A stretch of DNA of 64,000 bases, from contig OX336355.1 of NCBI GenBank assembly GCA_946902875.1, positions 9,321,347-9,385,346 on the forward strand. Direction: 5' to 3'. Below are positions 32,797 to 44,473 of this stretch, piece after piece; position 1 is the first letter of the stretch; each line of letters opens with the position of its first letter. Both the position numbers and the translations under genes were made by a program. Source of the DNA: Nematopogon swammerdamellus. Taxonomy: Eukaryota; Arthropoda; Insecta; Lepidoptera; Adelidae. Below the pieces are notes generated by a model. It was not told the DNA's origin. It made no database searches and was given only the letters and a program-made list of their open reading frames with translations.

Positions 32797-32824
32797 TGAG
32801 AACAGATTGTCATAAGCACATATA

Positions 32825-32975
32825 CTTTATAGACATTCCGTCCAGTTCATTGTAGCAGACATGAAATGAAGGGAAGCACTAACATGGCACCTAGTTCACC
32901 CGGTGTTATGGATTGACATCACGGATGTTGCAGGTGATGCAGCCAACAGTGTCAGTTTCCATTAAAAAAAAAACC
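32825..32975 (+). repeat. SINE-S tail
   Basis: ATTCCGTCCAGTTCATTGTA to TTTCCATTAAAAAAAAA. Confidence 0.75.
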
Positions 32976-33477
32976 TGCAAAAATAGATACCGTTCAAATC
33001 GACAGTCTCCTGCTGAAGTTGTTTCGAAACTTGAAAGAATTTAGCAGAATGCGGAGAGACGGGGTAGGTGAGACGAGGAAGGACGAGAGGGAGGGAGGGG
33101 AGGGGGGCACTGCGGCGCGACACAGAATGAGAGAAACATTTCGACGACGCGAAAACATCAAGTAAAATACAAAATTTTCTCTCACGCACGAAAACTCGGG
33201 GAGCATTTGGAATTTAGGTAATGACAAGACCAGACACGACTTGTTGCTCGTTTCAACAAATCAAGGGATAGAACATTACGCAGCCTCTGTGAAATAAGTG
33301 TAACTTTTAAGTTAAGGTATTTTTTTCATAAAATTCACCGCACATGACCATGAATCTTCACTAACTTGACACTGGTCAAAATGTCTTAAAAGAACAATCA
33401 CCAAAACAAAATAAAAAATGCTAAAATTTCTATTACTTTAAGTGAGCTAAACTTGTATCTAAATATATATATTTTTT

Positions 33478-33850
33478 TTTTATGTGAACCAGCATGGGTG
33501 GCTGTGCCGAGGGACCAATGGTGCAGTCGACAGAGCCAAAAACACCTCTCCTCGCGAAACCACGCTCAGTGCGGCGCCATGCCAGCAGATTTGCGGACTG
33601 TTGCTAGTCTGTCTAGCCTGTTGATACGACGATTGAAGTCACCCAGGTTAAAGGATTCGGGAAACACACTCGCCGGAACACAGTACCACATCCTAGCGGT
33701 GCGACAAAGGAACGATTTTAAAAACCGATGGGTCATCAAAAGCCCAATGTCAACAACAAAAGGGTGTTCAGTTCCTCTGCGGTGAGGGCTGCGAAGATAG
33801 ATTGGATGGCAAGGAATAAGGGAAGCAAGTTCTTCCGAGCAGCGTCCATG
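33478..33850 (-). pseudogene. LINE-M C-terminal fragment, antisense, longest
   Basis: In antisense one frame reads FHHGRCSEELASLIPCHPIY, SFLCRTARMW, PASVFPESFNLGDF and RRINRLDRLATVRKSAGM before a stop. The order and spacing match a jockey/CR1-type LINE C-terminus, with little damage. Only this last part (about 100 codons) is present. Confidence 0.8.
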
Positions 33851-33899
33851 ATGAAATAAAACGAAATGAAATGAAACTTTATTGTCGACCGCATGCAAA

Positions 33900-34770
33900 C
33901 AATATCAACTTACTAATAAACCTTATGCTACAATGTTTTCGATAAGGCTAAGCGCAGCATTGATTGCTTAAAAGTAGCAATCGCTGATTTTCACCTAAAT
34001 TCTAATTAACGGGAAAAGTGATATTTAAAGGACCTGTAGAACCTAAAGAACAGTACCTGTAGAACAGAATGAGTGACCCTACACTACAAATCGCCTATGT
34101 CATAAACGAGTGCGTAAGTGTGGGTTACACCACCTACCTACGTACGAAACGAACTTCAACGTATGTGTGCCCCTGTGAGGGTGACAGTGCAGACTGATTG
34201 GATTACAAGGCTCAGTGGAGTCGCTGGCTTACCGAGGTTACTGTTGTGCTGTCACCGCTGCGCTTGTGACTGTCGCTGGAGACAATAATTACACGCTCGA
34301 AGTTAGATGACACCCAGATCTTTCGCGATTAACGCCACCACCATTAGCTATGACAGGTATTTTCAAACGGTGTGCCGCGGCATACCGAATTCTAAGTAAC
34401 TCATTCAAAATTGGCATGAAAACCGCGGAAGAAAAGAGCAAGCATAATTTGTCGTCTATCTATATAGATAGGTTATCCACAATTTCTGACTGATTTGTTT
34501 GAACATCTAACTAAACAAATTAAATCCGAGTTCGCAGGGAAGTATTCAGAACATTTTGACATCCTCAGTTAAAATGAAAGTTTTCACTGATAAAATATAC
34601 TTTAAATGCAGCTTACATTACGTAGGTACGAAGTCGCCAATAGATTTTAGTTTTCTAAATTTCATATGTTTTCTGTATGTATATAAATGTGGCGTGCCCG
34701 TGAAATTTTCGTAGATGAATAAGTGTGCCACGTGATAAAAAAAGTTGAAAAACCCTAAGCTATGACAACA
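33900..34770. other. Intron stretch without recognised feature
   Basis: Lies within intron 2. I see no exon-like frame or clear repeat. Confidence 0.4.
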
Positions 34771-34776
34771 CAAACT

Positions 34777-35162
34777 TTTTTTTTTTTATGGAAACTGACA
34801 CGGTTGGCTACATCACCTACAACGTCCGTGATGTTAGCCCATAACACCGGGTGAACTAGGTGCCATGTCAGTGCTTCCCCCTTTGATCGTGCCGGCTACA
34901 CTGAACTGGTCGGAAAACACAAACTATTTACATAGCCGTTTAGACCGACGTTTCATTCAGTGCGGTGGTACCAACCCGGGCGGGTTAAACCCTACCACCA
35001 AGTAAGATTAGGAGGGAAGGGACCTACAGTTTTACGAGGAATCCGAACCTCGGTCAGCCTCCAACGGTCAGCGGTCACCCATCCAAGTACTGACCGCTCC
35101 CAGCGTTGCTTAACATTCAATAGCGACAGTTGACTGTCTGCACCACTGAGCTATCGAGGCTG
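34777..35162 (-). repeat. SINE-S, full copy, antisense
   Basis: Bracketed by ACAAACT (34770-34776 and 35163-35169). Read antisense: head with GATAGCTCAGTGGTG, GTCAGTACTTGGATGGGTGA and TTCGGATTCC; complete central domain; and a poly-A tail (T-run at 34777). Confidence 0.88.
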
Positions 35163-35334
35163 ACAAACTACATGACTACGGGTGGTATTTAACACTACGA
35201 AACAGTACTTTTTACTTTTTACCCGGCGTAAAAGGAAGAATTAGGGATTGCATCCCTAGACGCTGGACTTACCGCGGATGCGTACCAATCTTTTCCGCAG
35301 ATACTTCCTCCACAGAACCGGTAAACTCTGGAAC

Positions 35335-35445
35335 GCTCAGGACAGGGATGCCCACGTATTTCCCCCCAAGTACACAGTCTCGAGTCCTTCAAGAGGGGCG
35401 TGAATAGGCAACTGTTAGGCCGGAATGGCATTCACAACCCCATAC
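35335..35445 (-). repeat. Rep-J, antisense, truncated
   Basis: CCCAAGTACACAGTCTCGAG to GGCCGGAATGGCATTC, directly followed by Rep-B. Confidence 0.55.
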
Positions 35446-35770
35446 AATGCATACATACATACCACACGTATATCCCGACAATCAGGGTAAGCAGAGCATT
35501 CAGAGTTGTGCTGCAAGGACTCTGGTAAATTACAGCACAACACCGACCACCACGTTTAGCAATGTATTCGGACAAGATAACTATCAAGCAGCAAGTAAGG
35601 TATGAAGAAAGACCCACCCGCTGCATGACTTGGTAGAAGGACCGTTTCAACCGGTGGCTACCCTGTCGTCCTTTAGCACGGCATCTTGTCCCTTAGTCGC
35701 CTTTTACTACATGCACAGGGAGAGATGCAGTGGGGCTATTCTTTTTAAGTGCCGACCCCACACGGTACAG
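35446..35770 (-). repeat. Rep-B, antisense, full
   Basis: Begins at the CATACATACATACC tail complement and runs to AAGTGCCGACCCCACACGGT. Confidence 0.8.
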
Positions 35771-35779
35771 CCTAAAAAG

Positions 35780-36422
35780 TAGCTCTGTATTTTCCAATTA
35801 GCGAACTAGCTACAAAAAATTAGATAATACTCCTCAAATTGAACGTGAGGGAGCCGGAGCAAAAATAAAAAAAAATATTAAGCTCTATTTCATTTATTTC
35901 GAGATTGTGCCGGCACGCGCCGAATGAAGCCCTTAAGGGGCCACCTCCCTAAATTATCTCACTCTAACAATGCGCGTTTTATTTTATTATAAAGAAATTA
36001 TACAAAAAAAAAAAAACAAAAACTTAAAAAACTTTTAGTTTATTTTTTCAATTATTATATGTGGAGTACCAAATATTTTTATTGAAAAACATTAATAATT
36101 TTATCATGCATGTTTCTTCCATAGGATTTTTTATACGTTGTATAATTTCTTCATAATAAAATAAAATGTATGAAAAACGGCCAATGTTAGAAAGAGAGGG
36201 TAGATTTAGGAAGGAGCCCCCTTAAGGTATTCACGCTACAGTGCAACTTTCATTTTTTTTTCAATTATATTTCGCTTACGAAGGCTTTTAAGCTGAGGCG
36301 GAAATTCATGAGGCAGAAAATCAGCCGAGTCATCTTTCCAATGTTGACACAACACTTATCGTGATTGCACGATACTGCGCCTTCCTTGTATTTCACATCA
36401 TTTTCTAGTACATTCGCATATT
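35780..36422. other. Intron stretch without recognised feature
   Basis: AT-rich; a few short blocks (GCCGGCACGCGCCGAATGAA) recall worn repeats, but I cannot assign them. Confidence 0.35.
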
Positions 36423-36424
36423 GT

Positions 36425-36805
36425 CAGCCTCGATAGCTCAGTGGTGCGGTCGGTCGACTGTTGTTAAGCAACCCCGAGCGCGGTCAGTACTTGGATGGGT
36501 GACCGCTCGACCGGTTGGAGGCTGACCGTGGTTCGGATTCCACGTAAAACTGTAGGTCCCTTCCCTTCTTACCTTACTAGGTGGTAGGGTTTAAATCCCG
36601 CCCGGGTTGGTTCCACCGCACTGAATGAAACGTCGTCGGTCGAAACGGCTATGTAAATAGTACGTGTTTTCCGTCCAGTTCAGTGTAGCCGACATGAAAT
36701 GAAGGAAAGCACTGACATGGCAACTAATTCACCCGGTGTTATGGGCTGACATCACGGATGCTGTAGGTGATGTAGCCAACCGTGTCAGTTTACATAAAAC
36801 AAAAT
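36425..36805 (+). repeat. SINE-S, full reference copy
   Basis: Bracketed by ATATTGT (36418-36424 and 36806-36812). A box GATAGCTCAGTGG; 5S-like block TTAAGCAAC...GAGCGCGGTCAGTACTTGG; GGATGGGTGACCGC; B box GGTTCGGATTCC, about 95 bp from the A box; central domain; tail to ACATAAAAC. Confidence 0.9.
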
Positions 36806-37365
36806 ATATTGTACTCCCCCAAATTTCAAGGAATACTTTTCAATAATTGTATTTTATTATATAGAAATTGATACATTAAAATTAATGGTCTTTAAACCTC
36901 TAACCGTCAAGTTGTACGAGTCTTAACACTGTTCAAAACCCTAAATTTATGAGAAGTTAGTTCTCCCAAGCGTCAGTTAAGATTTAATCTAGCTAAAATA
37001 CGGAAATGCCTTTCCAAACCTATAACCCGCGGCGTACCCCCATATTTCAGTGAACCCACAGAGCAACAATTGCTAAATTAGTTAAGTTACGTTCGCCGGA
37101 CCTCATTGCTCCGGCCTTCAGAGCACATTTCGGGACTCGAAGCAGCTGGTTCGGGAAGAAAGAACCGTAAAATTGCGGGTCAGCACAAAAATAAATACAT
37201 TAGATAACGTAGGGGCGGCCAGGAGAGGGGGAGGGTGCAAAAATTGTATTTCGTGGGGCGGAGGCGGCGGCGCGGCACAAAAGGGGCCAATTGGGATACT
37301 TACGATAGATCGAATCGTAAGAGGAGAACTAAATTGTGATATTATACTGTACTACTTTGTAAGCG

Positions 37366-37492
37366 GCGCGGGGATGGAGGAATGGTTTGGGCATCGGCTT
37401 CTCATGCGAGATGTCCGAGGTTCAAATCCGGTCGGCGTGTAACAATGAGTTTTTTCTGACGAAAATATTTACGTGCATACCTACACCTGCAG
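37366..37492 (+). repeat. SINE-A head, interrupted
   Basis: GGAGGAATGGTTTGGGCATC, GAGGTTCAAATCCGGTCGGC, then TTTTTTCTGACGAAAA and CTACACCTGC, where a foldback begins. The expected central domain does not follow. Confidence 0.75.
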
Positions 37493-37622
37493 CGGGAGCA
37501 CAAATGCGTCGATAAGCCTATATCGATCGATAAACATCTATTTGCTTCGTTCGACGAAGTAGAATAGAAGAAGACGAATAGATGTTTATCGATCGATATA
37601 GGCTCATCGACGCATTTGTGCT
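37491..37622. mobile_element. Nearly perfect foldback, ~50-bp arms
   Basis: The left arm starts CAGCGGGAGCACAAATGCGT and includes ATATCGATCGATAAACATCT. The right arm is its complement with one or two differences. The loop (about 30 bp) is TTCGTTCGACGAAG-rich. CTG flanks both ends. It sits at a break in SINE-A. Confidence 0.75.
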
Positions 37623-37659
37623 CCCGCTGCTGGTATTCCTATTATTTAGATTCGAATAC

Positions 37660-37968
37660 ACACCACACGCTGTATCCCGACAATCTGGGTAAGCAAGTAA
37701 TCGGTGTTGTGCTGCAAATACTCTGGTTAAATCACAGCACAACATGCACCGACCACCACGTTTAGCAAAGTATCGGACAAGATAACTATCAAGCAGCAAG
37801 TAAACCCGTGAAAACTCGATCGAAAGACCGCGCCAAGGTGAGAAGTGGCTAGCATGTCGCCTTTTAGCGCGGCATCTTGTCCTTATCCCTTAGTCGCCTT
37901 TTAAGACAAGTACGGGGAGAGATGGAGTGGGGCTATTGTTTTTAAGTACCGGCCCCGCATGGTACAGA
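37660..37968 (-). repeat. Rep-B, antisense, full
   Basis: CCACACGCTGTATCCCGAC to AGTACCGGCCCCGCATGGTA. Confidence 0.8.
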
Positions 37969-38027
37969 TTCGCTACAGATTCAAATAATTATGTTAGTGA
38001 CAGCACATACAAAAGAAATTTGTTTTA

Positions 38028-38415
38028 TGTAATCCGTTATGGGTGGCTGAGTCGGAGGGGCCACATGCTCCGACCAGCCAATATCGCCTCCGAGAAGGTA
38101 GGTGACATACCTACCGAGACTTCCCTAGACTGCTGGCTATACACTGGACTAGAGGAGAACACAACCGAGGCTGCTATGCGGCCATCTTACATGCAGTACG
38201 GTGGTACGAACCCAGTCGGTTACAATTTGAGCCTACCACCTAGTAAGGGGAAAGGGAAAGAACCTACAGTTTTACACCGGTTTCGAACTGTGAAGCAGCA
38301 GGTGTAAGGTATGCATGTAATTTTTTTCGTCAGAAAAAACTCATTGGTACACGCCGACCGGATTCGAACCTCGGACCTCTCGCATGAAAAGCCGATGCCA
38401 AACCACTCGGCCATA
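38028..38415 (-). repeat. SINE-A, full copy, antisense
   Basis: Collinear with 24943-25352 over tail, A-specific body, shared central domain and tRNA-like head (GAGGTTCGAATCCGGTCGGC when read antisense). The last head bases are lost. Confidence 0.85.
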
Positions 38416-39271
38416 CTTGTTAGCAAATGAATATCGACGTCTGGTGTGAATGCTGAGCGGGTCGGAAGCGAGCAGTGTGGTAGCGACTCGGTCGGGTGTA
38501 GCTATAGTGAGTCTGGTCTGAAGTATGATAGTGGTCACGCGACCTGGAGGAAGTGAAAAGGTCAACATTTAAATTATTGTTATAACCTAATAAATGTCGT
38601 TCACATAATACTTAATTTACAGAAAGCATTTGTATTTACGTTTTACAATTTGAAAGCAAATAAATTTAAAAATAATGTAATAAATACTATAAATTTTATA
38701 GCATTTTAACCTTCTTAAAAATGAGGTTCAGTACTATCGGTTGTATTTTAGAGTGTATGTCATTTATGATTTTTTATTGGAAAGGGTTTACATCCACCGG
38801 ACACCAGAACACTTTTGTTAAGATCTGATGATGGAGTACGGGATGAGTAATGGAACTCCTCGACGGATTGCAGCTCACGCTTCGTGATTGGGTTATTGTA
38901 TTGAATATGTCATATTCAATACTTAGGAGGCAATAGCTTAGGATCAAAAACAATATTCTATGACTCAAAAGAGTGAAATAAAAACTGTTTTAAAAAACAT
39001 TGAACCGTCTTCAAAATCCACTAGGACGAATACTTCCTTGAGGACGATAATCTTATCAATAATTTTACAGGCAAATCAAAAAATTACAACAGTACACGTA
39101 AAAAATATATATATAAATATGCATGCATCCACGCGACATCACTCATCGTTCCGAAGATGACCGCCGCGTTCCAAAAATACACTTTATTATTTTCTAGTCT
39201 ACATAAAACAGCGGAAATAGTCATCCAGATTGACAGAATATTTGCAAGTTTTCAAAACTATTTATTATCAT

Positions 39272-39855
39272 AACTGGAGGAGGTTAAGAACAAAAGGTCA
39301 CAAATCCACTTTAGACAGTTTTAATTTTTTATTTATTTTTTTATTTAAAATGCTGAATTGCATCGATTCCACACCTTGTAATTATCAAAATGTACTCAAA
39401 TTCGATTGATTTTAGCTACCAAAAATTGACATTTGGTTCAAAAGGTAACAAATCCGAAAAAATCGACACTAAATGATTCCTCTTAGATTACTTTACACCA
39501 AAAGGGCAACAAATCAAAACCAATTTCGGTGCATAATGCCGCCCTGTGGTTCTAAAAAGTAACATTTTCAATTATTTTCGTAATTTTGTGGGGCACATAT
39601 CCGTATACTTGTGAACAAAAAGTAACAAATCCATATAAAAATTATTACTCTAGTACAAAAAGGCACAAATCCAAAATTCAAATCCATGTATTCCTTATTC
39701 TACTGCACAATTATTTTTTTTATCTTTTTATGATACGAATGATCTCTACTAGTAGTATTTTTATATGAAATTAAAATAAATATTTCTCTGATGGCCATTA
39801 TGTTTTTTGTGTTTTCTGAAAAAAAAACCTAAATTGGATTTGTGACCTCAACCCT
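39272..39855. mobile_element. TIR-H nonautonomous DNA element, copy 2
   Basis: Left TIR GGAGGAGGTTAAGAAC intact. The body is collinear with 3106-3685, including the AAAGGTAACAAATCC motif variants. At the right the element stops at TGGATTTGTGACCT, so the outer 15-20 bp of the right TIR is lost. Confidence 0.7.
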
Positions 39856-40374
39856 TATTTTCTGTCCTACTATAAAGAAGTATTGCGTAAACCAATCCAA
39901 TAAATGCAATAGACTATAATAGCGACGATCGTTGTTGTTTCGAAAATATAGGTTTTCAGTTTGTTTTCTGTCATTCGCCAATGTCACTTTTAGCCCTGAT
40001 CCTGGATTGAAAGAGCAATAGACCAAATTCGTTGCGCCGTAATTTGGGCTCCGTTCGGGGCCCAAAAGAGTTGACGGAAAAAACTTATGGCCTCCTATCG
40101 GGGTCCAAAGGAGCATTCAGTAACGGATGGCACGTAAGCTTCGCCAGGTCGTGTCAGAAAAATTGGTAAGTGAAATCTCGATTCGGCAATATTTCTGCCG
40201 CAGAAATTATGTAATACGTTCCTCTATCGATATTCGATAGAGAAGCGCCCTGAGACACCACTAGCTGAGTGAAAGTCAAGCGGCATACAGTATTTATAGC
40301 GGTCGCTGAAGGCCAAATGAAAACATTTCCTATGCACGCCAAGGGGCTGATTTTTTCAAATATTTGCGTGCGAG

Positions 40375-40402
40375 CCTCCCTCCCTCCCTCCCTCCCTCTC
40401 TC
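40375..40402. repeat. (CCCT)n microsatellite
   Basis: About six CCCT/CCTC units on this strand. Confidence 0.85.
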
Positions 40403-40654
40403 CTTAGCTTTGCTTACCCCTCATCTGTTTCTTGCGTGCTCGCACATTTTCATTGCGTTATTTTGGGCATACCCCTAATGTAATATAACGGCGATAGTTT
40501 TGACTTAGATAGTAAAATATACACTACACACAAGTTTATGGTTGGCTTCAAAAGTATGGATACAAGGCGCAATGTAGCTTATCAATGGAATAGGCAGATA
40601 CAACGGATTTCCACGTCCCATGGTTCATACGGTCATACATGACATGGCTGATGA

Positions 40655-40900
40655 TTGATGGTGCCAAAGTGGTTGATATTAGACGCCGAGTGGCTAAGCT
40701 GTGAAGTTCAAATGTGAAGCTCAAGTGGCAGTGGGCTAGGCACGTCAGCCGACGAGACGACGACCATTGGAGTAAGTGTCTTACCGCCAGGTGGGACGAC
40801 GACACGAGTGTGAACAACAGTCAAGGCCTTGAGGACTGGAGGAATATTGGACAGGGTATGTTCAGCAGTGGACGCTTACACGCTGACTGACATGACATGA
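40655..40900 (+). pseudogene. LINE-L 3' end
   Basis: GGTGCCAAAGTGGTTGATAT, AAGTGGCAGTGGGCTAGGCA and GGACAGGGTATGTTCAGCAG match the end of the ORF at 8425-9942, with an internal deletion after CCATTGGAGTAAG and a CGCTGACTGAC end. Confidence 0.75.
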
Positions 40901-41353
40901 CTAAGTTCTGCAGATGTATCACACCGGCTTACTTACTTTACTTATGCAATGCACAGTTCTCACTAAAAAGTACATACATACATTCTATTATAAAATATAT
41001 GAACCCATTACATTGAGTGATTAGTTTGTTGGTCATCAGAAACCCATTGCGAATACTTGTGTAATTTTCTCATTTTTAGAAAAGCTACGAGGAAACCGAA
41101 TCCCCCCATTTTTCGTGACTGTATCCATGTTAAGCAAAACTATTCTCCACAGCGCGTGAAATAAGAAAAAAATGCAAAGCCACCGATATTGGGAATGTGT
41201 ATGTATTACGTGAATGTACATCGTGACCTTTTCAAAATACGGCACAAGACGAGGGCCGTGAATGGTTAGCGAACATCCTAAATGTAGCGCGACCCGTCAC
41301 AAAGGTGGATGCATGGAAATACATTTCCAGAATCGGCATCGTCATATTTTCGT

Positions 41354-41490
41354 CATTACATATTGTTTATTGAGCATTCATATGGCAGTTAGACTGCACT
41401 CGAACTTGTCACAATTAGTTCTATCCGGTTCGATTACACCCACGAAGAAGAACCGGCGAGAAACTTCGCAGGGTATTTTTTTTCATAAAT
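41354..41490 (-). repeat. Rep-C, antisense
   Basis: TTTATTGAGCATTCATATGG, CACTCGAACTTGTCACAATT and CACCCACGAAGAAGAACCGG; ends in T-rich DNA. Confidence 0.7.
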
Positions 41491-41838
41491 AATTATTACA
41501 AGTACTTTAGTGACCTATCCACATAATAACATCGCCTACGATAGACTGCTATCGAAAACACAGCTTGAGATCAAGATCAACTACATTACTGAGAGTTCTA
41601 ACTACAAAGACTTTAATAAGTGTATGAGACTATGTAAAATTTTGGTACGTAATTTGTATCAACACGACGACGACGGTCGGTCGCGCTGACGCCGACGCTT
41701 GTACGGAAAACTGGCGAAATGCTTGAGATGGTAGATAATCCGATTTATTAACCGTCGATGTCAGTCACTGCAAATGTTAATTCACTGAAAATCGAGACGG
41801 AAGCTACGGAAAAAGTTAGTGAATACCCCGCCAATCCA

Positions 41839-41883
41839 CTGCCACTTAATCTTATACACATGGTGTATAAGATTAAGTGGCAG
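41839..41883. repeat. Perfect 21-bp stem hairpin
   Basis: Arms 41839-41859 (CTGCCACTTAATCTTATACA plus C) and 41863-41883 are exact complements around a 3-base ATG. It lies in unique intron sequence with no visible parent element. Confidence 0.85.
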
Positions 41884-42321
41884 CATATGACCACCAGCGA
41901 GTATCACAAGGGCCGCTGATTTTAGCCTTCAGTTGATTTAGCATTTGGCTTTGTGCATTATTCTTTCACCTCCTTGAGAAGCCCCCTCTAGCTATGTATG
42001 TCCATGAGTGGGTGTATCCCGGCGGGCATTAATAATAAATTCCTGGAGTAAATAAAAGCATCTCCCAAAAATGTGGGCAAGCGCTGGGAAAATGATAACC
42101 CTTTGAAAACGTGAGCTGCTCATTAATTTTATGCGAAAATTTCGCCAACAACAGTCTGCTTTGAGCGACTTTTCATAATCAAGGTAATCAATGAGAGCGG
42201 AACCCTTAAAAATTTACCTTAAAATTACTGTAAATAAAACTGCGAGCACCTTTGTCAGTTTGGTACCATTAAAGAATGGTGATTTGAAACAGATACGATA
42301 CTAAATAACATTAAATTAATT

Positions 42322-42875
42322 AAAAACCGGTCAAGAGCAAGTCAGACTCTTTCTTAAAAAAATATTTTTTCCCCGCAAATATTGCATTGTCGAAAAACCT
42401 GCAGTTTTCCTATAATCTATGGCTTAATATCTACTAACCCTATAAAAATCAAAATTTTAGCTTTGGAAACCTAGGAGAAGAGGGGGGGGGGGGGGGGGGG
42501 ATTGTAATGTTTTGTACAATTTTAACTATATCATTAAGACCACTGATCTTAAAATGGTAAAACAATATTTTTCAGCATCTTTAGTAGTGGCTTTTTCAAA
42601 TGATACCCCACACGATATGTTAATTTTAAGTCTTTTTTATTCGTATTCAATTGGCCCCCATATTAATGTAAAATAAATTTTTATCTAGTTTTTGACTAGA
42701 TAAAAATTTTAAAATTTGCGATATATGTGTGCGTCATCAAGATCTATCATTATGCAAAATTTCAAGTTTCTAAGTTACTTAGCTTTCGAGAAAAACTTCT
42801 GTGACAGACGGACGGACACCGGAGTGATCTTATAATGATTCCGTTTTTCCTTTCAAAGTGCGGAACCATAAAACC
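42322..42875 (+). repeat. Rep-D with G-run
   Basis: Starts AAAAACCGGTCAAGAGCAAG and ends near AGTGCGGAACCATAAAACC, with CAGACGGACGGACACC before the end. A run of about 19 G (42482-42500) lies inside. Confidence 0.65.
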
Positions 42876-43439
42876 TAAACTAAACCTATAAGCAAATTAA
42901 ATATGCAATTTAACCGAAATCACTAATACACAAACAAGTTTCATTGTACTTACGTACGTGATAGAGAGCTAAATAATTTCAACTCTAAAAACATTTCATA
43001 CTCGAATAAATCATTAGGAAAAAACGTCTATCTGAAATATCAAAGCGGCGCGGCGGAGGCGTCGCGTCGTCTCCACGAGAATGACGCAAGGGATGAGGCT
43101 CGCCACCGCGGATCGTGCGTCTCTTTGTTTTGATAGGTCCTTAATCTTGCTAAGTTTCAGGCCCGCTGAAGGCTGGGTAAATATTTTAAAGATCCCACGG
43201 TATTTAACGTCACACTCGCACCGCTTAATACTGGTTCGGAGTTTTAAAGGAGGGAATATTTGAGGCGAGAAAGAATTTTACGTGGCATTTTTGGACGGAA
43301 CCTTTTTTAAGGTTTGGTAAAATTACATTGTAAAGAATATACTTTAACGTAGGTATAATACTCATTAATACTAACAAGAAGAGTTTTTTTTAACCGATGG
43401 GAAAGGTGGTTTTGGCCTGTGATTAAAGTTCGTCGGATG

Positions 43440-43735
43440 ATAAGACACAGCCAAATCCAATAACCATGCCGCACTGCAAAGGTGTGGAACGCGCTCCTGG
43501 GGAATATCTTTCCCTACTCCTACAATCCACGGATCTTCAAATCGCGGGATAATAGCTTTTCCCCAGCGACATTAATCCACCTCCAAGCCGGACTGGCACC
43601 TTCTCGTGGGTGAAATTAGCTGCGCCTGAGGCTTCATCCTCGGGCACAGCCACCCCGTTCGGAAGCAATAACAAAATCACTCCTTGCGAAAGCATGCTTA
43701 GCGAGGGGCAAGGTCAGCTGCTATAAGGCGAACGA
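43440..43735 (+). pseudogene. LINE reverse-transcriptase C-terminus (fourth type)
   Basis: Frames include an AALQRCGTR(S)WGI...FPTPTIHGSS-like block, then SKPDWHLLVGEISCA and GFILGHSHPVRKQ. The latter resembles the terminal region of jockey-type LINE proteins in Lepidoptera. A stop and frameshifts are present. Confidence 0.55.
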
Positions 43736-43854
43736 AAATGATGTCGTCTTATTTATTCACACCCCTTCTGAAGACCCCTAGGCGGGCTAACTGACCAAAC
43801 CATGACTTTCATGAGTTTTCAGAAGAATGGGAACACCTTGGCCTTTATGAGTTT

Positions 43855-43945
43855 AACAATAATTGTTATGCAATAATGCAATTATTGCATAACAATTAAT
43901 TGAATGCAATAATTGAATGCAATTATTGCATTCAATTATGCAGAT
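43855..43945. repeat. Nested AT palindromes
   Basis: TGCAATAATGCAATTATTGCA and AATTGAATGCAATAATTG-type inverted words overlap, giving several alternative hairpins. Confidence 0.7.
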
Positions 43946-44473
43946 AAAATTAACCCACGGATACTACATCGTAACGTGTTATGATAACTGCATTTCTTAG
44001 GGTAAAGTTACAATGTGCCTACATTAATTAATGCTTGAATATCTAAACCCGCTCTGATTGATGAAACCAAACTGAATGAAGTACACGATCGTCGACGAAG
44101 CATGTAAATAATGAAGTAGTTCGTGTTATGGACAAGAATACACACGGAAGCTTTCGTATACATCGTGTTCGACAGAGTAAGACAGCCGCCTATTTTCTGA
44201 AAAAGAAACACGGTCTAATGAACCCACATCACGAACCTGGTTATAGAAGGTTACAAAAGGTGCCTGTTAACAAAAGGATCAGGTGGTTCTTCTTCACGAA
44301 GCTAGTAAACTGCAATCGGAATGTAAAGCTGAACTAAATTTTAAAACAAGCCTTGCCTTATTTGCGAGAAAATTCACAATCAGCAGATCTTGTCCGCGTA
44401 CAGCAATTTATTTCTCATTTCAAGTTTGATTACGTGCATTTGTGTCACGGACTCGTTTTATTTAAAAGTGGTG

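Noticed and set aside
33566..33898. Antisense 110-codon frame as a host gene
   Set aside because: Its sequence matches the C-terminal tail of a non-LTR reverse transcriptase repeated four times in the window.
37173..37442. 89-codon + frame with Gly-rich stretch
   Set aside because: It covers a GGGGAGGG-rich patch and a SINE-A head; no evidence for a gene.
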